A stretch of DNA of 33,527 nt. It comes from Candidatus Saccharimonadota bacterium (GTDB lineage: Bacteria > Patescibacteriota > Saccharimonadia > Saccharimonadales > UBA4665). The stretch lies in contig JAEUQV010000118.1 in assembly GCA_016789655.1 (NCBI GenBank), positions 1 through 33,527 on the forward strand, given 5' to 3'. Below, one piece after another: positions 1 through 7,692 of the stretch. The translations under genes and the position numbers were made by a program. Below the pieces are notes generated by a model. It saw only the letters and a list, made by a program, of their open reading frames with translations, did no database searches and was not told the DNA's origin. Numbering within the stretch: position 1 is the stretch's first letter; each line of letters starts with the position of its first letter.

Positions 1-1210
1 TAGCACCCGAGCAGGCGACCGACCGGCCATACGGGAACTGCTTGGCACCTATGCGGAAGGGGTAGGAAAACCATGATAAATGGCACTTATTCTGCTTGGT
101 GTCCGTACCTTCAAAATATGTCCCCGAGGCGCCCTCGCCAGATATATATGAGTCACCCATCCCGAGCAAGCCCACATATTCACGCCCAGAAGCAACACCA
201 GCTTTTGCCCTGAAGCGCGCTACGCTGTATGATGCCGTACTAGTACGGTTAAATATCGTGTCAAAAGTTATCGTGTCGGTGGCAGGAAATCTAATCCGGC
301 GAGGATATTCAGCCGTCGGCAGCATATCGCGTAACCCCTGGGAATTGCCGGTTCGATATTCACCCGTCCAAAGATCTTTGTACTCGCACGCATTACTCGC
401 AACCGCTTTGTAGGCATACTGGTCTTTGCAGCTTTCCGCGTCGTACACCCGCAGCGAGGGTCGCGTGCCGTCTGTAGTCGACACCGACTGTGTCACGGCT
501 ACGAAACGCCCGTCGTTGCTTACCGCCAGATTATTTGTTTTGTTATGAGCGGCCGAAGTGCTGTAGCCTTGCGCGTCCCATGCCAGCACCTTTCCTTGCA
601 AAGTATCGAGATCGTAGCGAATTATACCACCGCCGTTCAATACCGCTACCATCCACTTGCCGTTGGCAGAATAGGCAATGTCGCCAGCCCCAAAATTCAG
701 AACTGTGCCATCGGGTGCAGTCAATACCGTTCCAGTGGGACCACTGTAGACATACGTTTTGATAGTTGGTAGACCATACCTTTCTTTGTATTGCAGGGCA
801 GCCGAGTCGTAAGTGCCAATCTGTATAGACTTGCCATACGTCCAGTTGCGCGGGTTCGTCTCAGTTATAAGCATGCTGGGGCGATTTGGCACGCTTGGCA
901 TTACCGCGCCGCCATTCGTGTATTCGTAGGTCAGGGGGCCCTTCGGTCCATCAACCAATATACCCCTGGCGACCCTACCGAACGGGGAGTCATATACGCA
1001 TGCACTTATGCCATTTACGACCTGCGGATCACAGTCGTAGCTTTTGCTCAGCGGCTCCTCGTCGCTCGGTAGAGTCAAAAGTTCGGCGACGGTCGGATTT
1101 TCCGCACTAAGCCACAACACCCGGTTCGCGCCCGATGCGGCCACGCCACCCACCACCACCAGCAGCAGCAACGTAACTAAGCATAAAATATAGGAGAATT
1201 TTTGACGCAC
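1..1210 (-). CDS. Exported SGNH/GDSL-type hydrolase, N-terminal part (runs off left edge)
   Basis: An open minus-strand frame runs from a GTG at 1210 to the window edge without a stop (about 403 codons). GTG is preceded by a GA-rich Shine-Dalgarno-like stretch (GAGGTAGGGAA). The product starts with a signal peptide or signal anchor (about residues 5-28, hydrophobic LVTLLLLVVVGGVAA). A region with beta-propeller character follows, including 'GDIAYSANGKWMVAVLN' and 'NLAVSNDGRFVAVTQS'. Near the truncated end is GMGDSYISGEGA with a downstream 'NKCHLSWFSYP'. GDS in this setting is the block-I nucleophile motif of SGNH hydrolases; GDS-x-SGEGA is typical of secreted bacterial members. The later catalytic blocks (Gly, Asn, Asp-x-x-His) lie outside the window, so activity cannot be confirmed. 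The substrate is unknown; ester removal from a surface glycan or lipid is an inference. Confidence 0.75.
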   Translation of the reverse strand, partial: MRQKFSYILCLVTLLLLVVVGGVAASGANRVLWLSAENPTVAELLTLPSDEEPLSKSYDCDPQVVNGISACVYDSPFGRVARGILVDGPKGPLTYEYTNGGAVMPSVPNRPSMLITETNPRNWTYGKSIQIGTYDSAALQYKERYGLPTIKTYVYSGPTGTVLTAPDGTVLNFGAGDIAYSANGKWMVAVLNGGGIIRYDLDTLQGKVLAWDAQGYSTSAAHNKTNNLAVSNDGRFVAVTQSVSTTDGTRPSLRVYDAESCKDQYAYKAVASNACEYKDLWTGEYRTGNSQGLRDMLPTAEYPRRIRFPATDTITFDTIFNRTSTASYSVARFRAKAGVASGREYVGLLGMGDSYISGEGASGTYFEGTDTKQNKCHLSWFSYPFRIGAKQFPYGRSVACSGA

Positions 1211-1239
1211 TTCCCTACCTCAACACATTATTAAAACAT

Positions 1240-1268
1240 ATTATACATTACTTTGTTATATTATACAA
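1240..1268 (-). promoter_or_regulatory. Sigma-70-type promoter of the SGNH hydrolase gene
   Basis: On the minus strand, TTGTAT (1263-1268) and a perfect TATAAT (1240-1245) are separated by 17 bp. The predicted start of transcription is near 1233, leaving a leader of about 23 nt before the GTG at 1210. The surrounding DNA is strongly AT-rich. Confidence 0.6.
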
Positions 1269-1361
1269 CTATATTCTTCTGCTATACTTCTTACCCCTCC
1301 CCGAGCATCTCTCGCCTATTCTTATTGGCGCAAATCGAACAAAATGCCGAGAATACGTCTT

Positions 1362-1405
1362 ATTTATAACAAAATGTGTACGGCCGTACACATTTTGTTA
1401 TAAAT
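1362..1405. repeat. Perfect 44-bp palindrome without loop
   Basis: Positions 1362-1383 are the exact reverse complement of 1384-1405, centred on GGCC (core TGTACGGCCGTACA). It lies between the end of the yvcK operon and the promoter of the SGNH gene. The outer arms are AT-rich (ATTTATAACAAAA / TTTTGTTATAAAT), so in RNA it would give a GC-cored hairpin with an A/U-rich base. It could act as a bidirectional terminator, a protein-binding operator or a cruciform. Confidence 0.85.
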
Positions 1406-1436
1406 CGCGCGCGTCAAGGTGGTGATGGTGGTCAGA

Positions 1437-1464
1437 TAAAAGCCTTACGCCCTAGAGTAAGGAC
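1437..1464 (-). terminator. Possible intrinsic terminator overlapping the yvcK stop
   Basis: On the minus strand CCTTAC and GTAAGG form a stem around an 8-nt loop, extended by AG/CT with one bulged T, and are followed by CTTTTAT. The stem overlaps the end of yvcK. The U-run is short, so efficiency is uncertain. Confidence 0.4.
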
Positions 1465-2456
1465 TGTATGGCTGCGGCCGTCTTGATTCCATCGTGCCGG
1501 ATTAGTGTACGACGTATGGCTGTATCAGCTTTATCTTGGCCGTCGGGCGTAACTGCAACCAGATCCGCCCCTACCGATACCGCATTAAGTTCCGAGAAGC
1601 GCTCGGATGCAATCCCTACGGGCATCTCCCCTGCCGTGGCATAACGTAGCCGAAGCTCCTCAGTTATGGGGCGATTGTTATACAGCACAGTGTCTATTGT
1701 GTCCTCGCCAATAAGCTTGCCCATTGCCTTCACATAGTCCACAACGTGCCACCCCTGGTGCTGCTCGGGCCTATTCATAAGGTCAACGACGCAAATAACC
1801 TTACCGGGCGTTTGCTGCAGCGCTTCAGCCATGCCCTCTAGCGACAGCACTGGCAGTAGCGTCCAATAGAGACCTCCTGGTGCTATGACGACTATATCGG
1901 CTTCTGAAATCGCTTGGGCTGCCTCCGGATGAAGCGCGGCGTTCGGTTCCAGATGTAAATCGACCGATTTTTCATGAATGACATGCAATCGCACCGCTTC
2001 TTGCCCGCGAATTGTTTCATTTCCGTCCTGCATAACAAGCTGGTGTTGTGTGATTGTAGCTGGCAAAACACGACCAGCGATATCGAGCATGCGCCCTGCG
2101 ACTTCGACGGCCGCGACTATCCCGTGTTGTTTTTCCAGCGCGGCAAGTGCTATATTCCCCGCGGGATGACCGGCAAGTTCGCCCCCCTCGAAACGGTATG
2201 CAAACAAACCGGCAGCTACGGTGTCATTCGCCAGAGCCACCAGACATTGCCGAAGGTCGCCCGGAGGCATGACGTCATAATCGTGTCGCAACCGACCTGT
2301 TGAGCCGCCATCATCACACATATTGACCAGTGCGGTAATGTCGTTGGTTACATTCTTAAGCCCGGCTAATACCTCGTGACTGCCCGTTCCACCACCAATT
2401 ACCACTACTTTTTGCCGTGTCTTTCGCCTATTGCCACTAAACGACAAAATACTCAT
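1452..2456 (-). CDS. yvcK: YvcK/CofD-like gluconeogenesis factor family protein
   Basis: This 334-residue protein starts, after a short basic leader, with VVVIGGGTGSHEVLAGLK (about residues 17-34), the glycine-rich nucleotide-binding strand of the YvcK/CofD fold. 'MCDDGGSTGRLR' and 'PPGDLRQCLVAL' follow, both diagnostic of the family. A later 'VVIAPGGLYWTLLPVL' matches the family's conserved Gly-rich loop. In Firmicutes YvcK binds UDP-sugars and supports cell shape and cell-wall synthesis during gluconeogenic growth; CofD relatives transfer lactyl-phosphate to coenzyme F420. No F420 genes are in view, so a YvcK-type role is more likely. It is the last gene of the rpmH-rnpA-yidC-jag series and starts 3 nt after jag ends, which implies co-transcription. 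Confidence 0.88.
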   Translation of the reverse strand: MSILSFSGNRRKTRQKVVVIGGGTGSHEVLAGLKNVTNDITALVNMCDDGGSTGRLRHDYDVMPPGDLRQCLVALANDTVAAGLFAYRFEGGELAGHPAGNIALAALEKQHGIVAAVEVAGRMLDIAGRVLPATITQHQLVMQDGNETIRGQEAVRLHVIHEKSVDLHLEPNAALHPEAAQAISEADIVVIAPGGLYWTLLPVLSLEGMAEALQQTPGKVICVVDLMNRPEQHQGWHVVDYVKAMGKLIGEDTIDTVLYNNRPITEELRLRYATAGEMPVGIASERFSELNAVSVGADLVAVTPDGQDKADTAIRRTLIRHDGIKTAAAIQSLL

Positions 2457-2459
2457 TAT

Positions 2460-2930
2460 CTATTCCGCCGCTGGCTTGAGAACGATATGCCTGTCCCGCC
2501 CTTCGCCTACCGATTCACTGAGCAAACCCGCCTCCGAGGCTACCCGGTGCACTGTGCGCCTATCCGCTGCGTTCATAGGCTTTAATTCGTAAGGCTCACT
2601 TGTTTCCTTAACCTTTTTAATCCAGCCCTCTGCAGTTTCGGCCAGACGGTCGGCTCGATGTTTTTTGTAGTCGGCAACGTCTATATTTACCCTACAGACG
2701 GTAAAATCTTGGTTCTTAAGCGCACTTCCCACAAGTAGTTGCATGGCACGCATAGTCTCGCCATGTTGTCCGATCAAAAAGCCGTTCAGATGGGTCGATG
2801 GAATGTTTAGCTCAATTACTTCATCGTCTTCAGTGGTCGCGTACACATCGGTATTCAGTCCAAAAAAGGACAGCAGATCCTCAAGGTACTTCTTTGCATA
2901 TTGGATTGCCGCCTCTATATCATTATTCAT
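2460..2930 (-). CDS. jag: Jag/KhpB-type RNA-binding protein (KH-R3H)
   Basis: The protein is 156 residues from ATG 2930. A longer reading from GTG 2939 is less likely, because the strong Shine-Dalgarno GGAGG at 2940-2944 touches that GTG but sits 9 nt from ATG 2930. It contains a KH domain with the GxxG loop 'LIGQHGETM' (about residues 51-59) and a C-terminal R3H domain ('AADRRTVHRVASEAG'). Jag/KhpB binds RNA, partners with KhpA in Firmicutes, and is classically encoded directly after yidC. The usual N-terminal Jag_N domain of longer (about 200 residue) homologues is missing here. The gene is coupled to yidC, whose TGA lies between the Shine-Dalgarno and the start. Confidence 0.9.
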   Translation of the reverse strand: MNNDIEAAIQYAKKYLEDLLSFFGLNTDVYATTEDDEVIELNIPSTHLNGFLIGQHGETMRAMQLLVGSALKNQDFTVCRVNIDVADYKKHRADRLAETAEGWIKKVKETSEPYELKPMNAADRRTVHRVASEAGLLSESVGEGRDRHIVLKPAAE

Positions 2931-2935
2931 TGCTA

Positions 2936-3904
2936 TCACCTCCGTTTCTTTTTACGACTTGCTGGTGATTGTGCGGATTTTGGTTTTGATGGAGAGCTTA
3001 CTATTTCGGCTTCGGGAGTGTTCGAAAGGGTAATCTTGCTGCCCCTTTCTGTTCGTGCGACCTGTTTAGCTGGCGCGGGTTTGTCTGCGGCAACCATCAG
3101 GTCTTCGCCCTCTTCCGCCAGGGCGCGACGTTGTTGTATATAGGCAACTACACCACCTACGAACCAGTATAGGCTGAGTGCAGCGGCAAGGTTAACCGTA
3201 AACAAAAGAACCATGATCGGTATAAAATACTGCATGCTTCGGCCAACAGCGGCGTTTACCTCCGTTTGGTCAGCCTGCTGCCCATCGGCGGCGGCTTTTA
3301 AGATGTGCTTTAGTTTGCGTGCTTCTTTATCTACAGGCATGAGCTGGCGGCTGGTCAAGAACTGAATGCCCGCACTCAAGAATACAAGCAGGAGCGCCGG
3401 CCAGTATACCCCGCCCTGGCTTAGTGCGGGCCGGGCTAGGTCAATAATTCCAAACAGAGAGTTATCAAAGCTCTGTATATTTGCCGCCAAATGCTCCATC
3501 CATGGAAGGCGCTGGAGAGGCTCATATGCAAATTTTACTATTTCGTCACTATGCTTTATGACCTTTATTAAGCCCATATATAACCCAAACAAAACGACCG
3601 CCTGTACGATGAGGGTTGGTAACATGCCAAATGGGTTTACACCCCGCTCTTTGTAAAGCTCCAACATCATCTGCGACTCGCGTTGGCGATCACCCTTGGC
3701 CTCTTTTTTGATACGCTTGAGCTCTGGTTGTAACTGGCGGGTAATTTTCGCTTGTCGGATCTGCTTTTTTACAAGCGGCCACATAAGCAGACGTATGACA
3801 ATGGTAAATAATATAATCGCCAAACCGAAGTTATGGCCCGGGATAAGGGCATAAATGAGCACCAGGAGATTAAAAATGGGTTGGACAACAAATGTTGTAA
3901 ACAT
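2936..3904 (-). CDS. yidC: YidC/Oxa1-family membrane protein insertase
   Basis: The protein is 322 residues from ATG 3904, which is preceded at about 8 nt by GGAAGGAAG. An upstream in-frame start at 3931 would overlap rnpA by 23 nt and lacks such a site. The fold is of the short Gram-positive/CPR type, with no large periplasmic domain. It has a TM hairpin at the N terminus containing an arginine ('ILFTIVIRLLMWPLVKKQI'), a cytoplasmic basic helical loop, then 'NPFGMLPTLIVQAVVLFGLYMGL' and two C-terminal TM segments including 'SMQYFIPIMVLLFTVNLAAALSLYW'. YidC inserts and folds inner-membrane proteins alone or with SecYEG. The basic Lys/Arg-rich tail (SRKKKRR) fits ribosome docking. It stands in the conserved order rpmH-rnpA-yidC-jag. 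Confidence 0.95.
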   Translation of the reverse strand: MFTTFVVQPIFNLLVLIYALIPGHNFGLAIILFTIVIRLLMWPLVKKQIRQAKITRQLQPELKRIKKEAKGDRQRESQMMLELYKERGVNPFGMLPTLIVQAVVLFGLYMGLIKVIKHSDEIVKFAYEPLQRLPWMEHLAANIQSFDNSLFGIIDLARPALSQGGVYWPALLLVFLSAGIQFLTSRQLMPVDKEARKLKHILKAAADGQQADQTEVNAAVGRSMQYFIPIMVLLFTVNLAAALSLYWFVGGVVAYIQQRRALAEEGEDLMVAADKPAPAKQVARTERGSKITLSNTPEAEIVSSPSKPKSAQSPASRKKKRR

Positions 3905-3908
3905 CCCG

Positions 3909-4322
3909 CTACTTCCTTCCATTAGACGCACCAGGGGTGCGTAACCTGTTTACATCCACTATAGCACGCTTCTGGTTCTCGCCAGATAGCAACCGCGCTT
4001 TTGACAACAATGTAGCAACCTCTTTTTGTAGCTCATCTGTCGTCACTAGCGCAACTTGGGCATCAAAAACGGTGATTAGTATCTCCACGCCGCGTAGATT
4101 ACTTCCGTGTTTTGCTCGCAAAATTTCATACAACCGCCTTCTAATGCGGTTGCGCACTACTGCAGACTTGTGCACCTTTCGACTTACTACTACCGCTGCC
4201 CGAAAATCCCCTGTAGTGGTGCTATATTTCAAGCCCAGAAATTTAGTTCGAGCCGCTTTTCCGGCCTTATACAGCCGCTGAATTGCGCGGCTACCGTGAA
4301 AGCGATTATTGCGTGCCAGCAC
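3909..4322 (-). CDS. rnpA: Ribonuclease P protein component
   Basis: This 137-residue basic protein carries the RNase P protein signature 'AVVRNRIRRRLYEILR' (about residues 54-69) and the N-terminal 'NNRFHGSRAIQRLYKAG', equivalent to the usual Arg/Phe-rich start. RnpA binds the RNase P RNA and helps recognise the 5' leader of precursor tRNAs. It starts with GTG, preceded by AGGA at about 8 nt, 14 nt after the rpmH stop. The tail of roughly 25 residues beyond the core fold is longer than in model bacteria. The RNase P RNA itself was not found in this window. Confidence 0.93.
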   Translation of the reverse strand: MLARNNRFHGSRAIQRLYKAGKAARTKFLGLKYSTTTGDFRAAVVVSRKVHKSAVVRNRIRRRLYEILRAKHGSNLRGVEILITVFDAQVALVTTDELQKEVATLLSKARLLSGENQKRAIVDVNRLRTPGASNGRK

Positions 4323-4336
4323 CCCCGTCTTCCTGA

Positions 4337-4474
4337 TTAATGGCTAAGGCGCGCGCGACCTTTATTACGACGACGCTTCAACACTGTCTGTCCCGCCTTG
4401 CTGGCCATTCGCTTTAAGAAGCCGTGTTCTTTGGAGCGTTGGCGCTTCTTTGGTTGGTTTGTTCGCTTTGGCAT
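4337..4474 (-). CDS. rpmH: 50S ribosomal protein L34
   Basis: A 45-codon frame starts with ATG 4474 and reads [20 protein letters not shown], continuing '[25 protein letters not shown]'. The pattern of KR.R...HGF..RM.....G..VL.RRR.KGR..L is the L34 signature. The Shine-Dalgarno is AGAGG, 8 nt upstream. L34 is a small basic protein of the large ribosomal subunit. It is the first gene of the operon, directly ahead of rnpA as in most bacteria and divergent from dnaA across the origin. Confidence 0.95.
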   Translation of the reverse strand: MPKRTNQPKKRQRSKEHGFLKRMASKAGQTVLKRRRNKGRARLSH

Positions 4475-4505
4475 AGTAATTACCTCTGTACTTTCCTTTG
4501 TGTGC

Positions 4506-4514
4506 AGTATATCA
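4506..4514 (-). promoter_or_regulatory. Extended -10 promoter of the rpmH operon
   Basis: On the minus strand TGATATACT matches the TGnTATAAT extended -10 class. The predicted start is near 4499, about 25 nt before rpmH. No good -35 is visible, as expected for extended -10 promoters. Confidence 0.55.
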
Positions 4515-4597
4515 CAGCAGCGATTTGCTCACATCGTGGCCATTAAAATTTGCTCTTCGCGCCATAGTATAGCAAAGTTATCCCCCTTTTCCTAGTG

Positions 4598-4730
4598 TTT
4601 TCCACAACCTTACAGGGGTGATTATTTACTGTGGATAACTACACCCCTATTTTAGTGCTTATGGCTTGACAAAATAGTTGTAGAAAATATTGTGGAAAAC
4701 TTTACCCTTTTTGTTTTATAGTTATACACA
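4598..4730. other. oriC: Candidate replication origin (DnaA-box cluster upstream of dnaA)
   Basis: Within the AT-rich rpmH-dnaA spacer there is one perfect DnaA box, TTATCCACA, on the minus strand (4630-4638). TTATACACA lies at 4722-4730 (plus), and two near matches TTTTCCACA lie at 4598-4606 (plus) and 4691-4699 (minus). Clustering of boxes between rpmH and dnaA is the classic bacterial origin arrangement. Boxes near the dnaA promoter also suggest DnaA autoregulation. Confidence 0.75.
4666..4693 (+). promoter_or_regulatory. Probable dnaA promoter
   Basis: A consensus TTGACA (4666-4671) is followed after 16 bp by TATTGT (4688-4693). The -10 overlaps the DnaA-like box at 4691-4699, so DnaA binding could repress it. 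The leader to the GTG of dnaA would be about 50 nt. Confidence 0.5.
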
Positions 4731-4751
4731 GTCTGGAGGGACAAGATAATC

Positions 4752-6146
4752 GTGAGTATCACGCAAGAGGATAGAGTTTGGCAGACAGTGCTCGGAGATC
4801 TAGAAATATCTTTATCACGAGCCAATTATGTAACGTGGTTCAAAAACACCCACCTCATAGAGCATTCCGACGAAAAGATTGTCGTAGGCGTGCCGAATGT
4901 ATTTATAAAAAACCAGCTCGAGAAAAAGTATCTGAAGACAATAGCTGATTCCTTGCAGAAAAACGGCTTTTCGGTTCCAGCTCTAGAATTTAAAATTCAA
5001 GCCTTAGCTCCTGGCCGTGCTGGACGAGGCAGTGATTCGGGAATGCTGGCCGCCCAAAAGAAAGCGGGTAGACCCACTCGTTTATTGGAGGATAGACCTC
5101 ACGTTACAAGCCCGCTTACTCATACGTATCGCCAGGGACTAAATGAAAAATACACTTTCGAAAACTTTGTGGTTGGCGCCGGCAACGAACTCGCCTATGC
5201 AGCTTGCCAGGCGGTGGCGGCCGAGCCTGGCACAAAATATAACCCCCTGTTTTTGTATGGTGGCGTTGGTATAGGCAAAACCCACCTCATACAAGCCGTC
5301 GGCAACGCGGTGATTGCGCAGCGCTCTAACGCCCGCGTTGTATATATATCGAGCGAACAGTTCGTGCAAGAATTTGTCGACGCCCTGCGCTTTAAGAAAA
5401 ACACCGATTTCGCTGGGTTTTACCGCGGCGCCGATGTACTCATCATAGATGATATCCAGTTTTTTGCTGGCAAAGAAAAAATACAGGAGGAGTTCTTTCA
5501 CACCTTCAATGCCCTACACCAAGCAAATAAACAGATGATAATCAGCAGCGATAAACCACCTCGCGACATTCCAACACTAGAAGACCGCCTACGTAGTCGT
5601 TTTGTGTGGGGTATGAGCATAGATATGCAAAACCCCGATTTTGAAACTCGCTGCGCTATCATCCAAACCAAGGCTGAGAATAAAGACATGGAACTTCCGG
5701 CCGACGTGGTAGATTTTTTGGCGACACAGTTTCAAACCAATATTCGCGAGCTTGAGGGCGCTCTGAACCAAGTCATAGCTTTTTGCGAAATGCGGGATCT
5801 TTCTCCGAACCTTGCCATCGTATCTGGGCTGCTCGGCGGTGCCCGCGGCCGGCCAAAACACCTCAGCGCTCGTCAGATTGTTGAGCGGTGCGCAAAGTAT
5901 TATCAGATTCCTCTCGAGGACATATTGGGTCCAAAGCGTGACAAAGATATCGTGGTGCCACGCCAGATTGCTATGTATCTTTTACGCAGCGAACTACATT
6001 TGAGTTTTCCCAAGATTGCTCATGAACTTGGGCGTAAAGACCACACGACCGCTATCCACTCAGTAGAGAAAATCGAAAAAGAAGCAAATCTAGACCCTAC
6101 TGTTCGTACTGCCCTTCAAGACATACGGGACAAGCTATATGTATAG
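4752..6146 (+). CDS. dnaA: Chromosomal replication initiator protein DnaA
   Basis: The protein has 464 residues, the usual length, and starts with GTG preceded by GGAGGG at 11 nt. Domain I (about 1-80) mediates self-association and helicase loading. A variable linker follows (about 85-130), then the AAA+ ATPase with Walker A GGVGIGKT (170-177) and Walker B VLIIDD (229-234). The C-terminal DNA-binding domain IV ends with the DnaA signature 'GRKDHTTAIHSVEKIEKE' from residue 427. The protein binds the 9-mer boxes seen upstream and in the following intergenic region, and melts the origin. It leads the plus-strand dnaA-dnaN-recF series. Confidence 0.98.
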   Translation: MSITQEDRVWQTVLGDLEISLSRANYVTWFKNTHLIEHSDEKIVVGVPNVFIKNQLEKKYLKTIADSLQKNGFSVPALEFKIQALAPGRAGRGSDSGMLAAQKKAGRPTRLLEDRPHVTSPLTHTYRQGLNEKYTFENFVVGAGNELAYAACQAVAAEPGTKYNPLFLYGGVGIGKTHLIQAVGNAVIAQRSNARVVYISSEQFVQEFVDALRFKKNTDFAGFYRGADVLIIDDIQFFAGKEKIQEEFFHTFNALHQANKQMIISSDKPPRDIPTLEDRLRSRFVWGMSIDMQNPDFETRCAIIQTKAENKDMELPADVVDFLATQFQTNIRELEGALNQVIAFCEMRDLSPNLAIVSGLLGGARGRPKHLSARQIVERCAKYYQIPLEDILGPKRDKDIVVPRQIAMYLLRSELHLSFPKIAHELGRKDHTTAIHSVEKIEKEANLDPTVRTALQDIRDKLYV

Positions 6147-6460
6147 TCTTACCCCTTCAGACACCTCCGTTTTTAACCATCATCACACTCTGTGCACGGA
6201 TTGTGTAAAACTTGCGAATAGAGCTGTGGGCTACGGCCTAGATTTACCCCCACCCTATTCGCGTAACACCAACACTGTGGGCAACTGGCCTATATATACC
6301 CCTTTGCGCCCCCAGATTATCCATATAGTAATCCACCGCCCTGTTGTCCGATTTTTATCTGTTAGAAGATTGTTATCCCCACTATCCACAGCGCCTATAA
6401 CTAGATGCTACAAATTACTTAAAAAACTATTAGTCATAAGGAAAGGTCAGGAGATACGCT
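6147..6460. other. dnaA-dnaN intergenic region with DnaA-like boxes
   Basis: This 314-bp gap has no convincing gene. It contains near-consensus DnaA boxes: TTTTACACA on minus (6202-6210), TTATCCATA (6317-6325), TTATCCCCA (6373-6381) and CTATCCACA (6382-6390). An AT-rich stretch (about 6400-6440) precedes dnaN and could be an unwinding element. It may be a second half of a bipartite origin or only hold dnaN control sites. Confidence 0.5.
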
Positions 6461-7552
6461 ATGAAACTTAAGGTTACTCAAGAAAATCTCTCAAAAGCAT
6501 TGAACTACGTCGCTCGTGTTGCTAACACACGGGGTACCCTACCTGTTCTTGCGAATGTGTTACTAAGTGTCGAAGGTAGTCGCCTGAAACTAGCAGCCAC
6601 TAACCTCGATATTGCTATTTCGAGTTTCGTTGGCGCCCAAGTGCAACAAGAAGGGTCTCTGACCGTGCCAGCTCGCCTGCTCCAAGATCTTGTTTCCGGC
6701 CTTCCGGGCGGTGTCATAGAGCTCGAGCAGGATGACACGCGGCTCAAGATAAATAGCGGCCAATATAAGTCGGTCATCAATGGCGTAAGTGCTGAAGAAT
6801 TTCCGGTTATGCCCGCAATCGAAAAAGGCGTTCGTTGGCAAGTTCCTGCGGCAACCCTCAAGGAGGCGTTGCAGCAGGTGGTGTTTGCGGCATCGAACGA
6901 TGAAAGTAGGCCGGTACTTACCGGGGTGCTCTTTCAATCTATCGACAAAGGTCTCTTTGTCGCGAGTACAGACAGCTACCGCCTAGCAGAGAAGTATCTC
7001 ATGGAAAATGAATTAGAAGTTAAGCTGCTTATACCCGCCACCGCACTGCACGATGTGCTGCGGATTATTGGAGACCATAACGGTGATATTGAAGTGGTGT
7101 GTGATGAACAGCAGGTTTTATTCCAGGTTTCGGATGTAGAGCTAGTAGCGCGTCTCATAGAGGGGAGCTACCCGGAATATCGTCGTCTTATCCCTGCTTC
7201 GTTTGCGACTACTGCCACACTGTCGCGTGCAGAACTCATAAACATCACCAAGGTAGCGAGCCTGTTTGCACGCGAAAGCGCTGGCAGTATAGTGCTGAGC
7301 GTTGACGAGGCGAGCGAGAGTATATGGATACGGGCCGTTGCCTCACAACTGGGTGAAAACAATGCGACAACCAGCGTTAAGGCGGTTGGCTCCGGCTCGA
7401 TCACCCTAAATTCACGCTACTTACTCGATGCCCTGCAAGCCATGAACGGCAAAGAGGTGCAAATAGGCTTTAACGGCAAGCTTGAAGCGGTGCTGCTGAC
7501 CGACCCAGACAAAGAGGACTACAAGCACATCATCATGCCCCTAAAAAGCTAA
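6461..7552 (+). CDS. dnaN: DNA polymerase III beta subunit (sliding clamp)
   Basis: The protein has 363 residues, normal for the clamp, and begins MKLKVTQENLSKALNYVARV. The three repeated clamp subdomains are discernible: 1-120 with 'LPVLANVLLSVEGSRLKLAATNLDIAI', 125-245 with 'SRPVLTGVLF' and 'STDSYRLAEK', and the last third ending in the characteristic 'YKHIIMPLKS' (family: Y.IMP.R/K). The clamp tethers polymerase III and other factors to DNA. A clear AGGAG Shine-Dalgarno sits about 8 nt before the ATG. It stands in the conserved order after dnaA. Confidence 0.97.
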   Translation: MKLKVTQENLSKALNYVARVANTRGTLPVLANVLLSVEGSRLKLAATNLDIAISSFVGAQVQQEGSLTVPARLLQDLVSGLPGGVIELEQDDTRLKINSGQYKSVINGVSAEEFPVMPAIEKGVRWQVPAATLKEALQQVVFAASNDESRPVLTGVLFQSIDKGLFVASTDSYRLAEKYLMENELEVKLLIPATALHDVLRIIGDHNGDIEVVCDEQQVLFQVSDVELVARLIEGSYPEYRRLIPASFATTATLSRAELINITKVASLFARESAGSIVLSVDEASESIWIRAVASQLGENNATTSVKAVGSGSITLNSRYLLDALQAMNGKEVQIGFNGKLEAVLLTDPDKEDYKHIIMPLKS

Positions 7553-7680
7553 AAAGACTTGCGTAAAACAGCACACATTCCGGGTGAAAACCGAGCACCG
7601 CAGACTACACTATCTAGTGTAAGTCCTAAGGGACTAGGGGTTGGCAATTTGAAATTGGCGGTTGAAGGTAACAAAGAGGC

Positions 7681-7686
7681 TATACT
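7681..7686 (+). promoter_or_regulatory. -10 box positioned for a leaderless transcript
   Basis: TATACT ends 6 nt before the ATG at 7693, which would place the transcription start at or next to the start codon. No Shine-Dalgarno is present. A TTGGCG at 7656-7661 could be a weak -35 (19-bp spacing). Confidence 0.45.
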
Positions 7687-7692
7687 GTATAT

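Noticed and set aside
6139-6471. 110-codon plus-strand frame in the dnaA-dnaN gap
   Set aside because: It overlaps the dnaA end and the dnaN start, contains the DnaA-like boxes, and its composition (many His/Thr/Pro, no domain pattern) looks like translated spacer.
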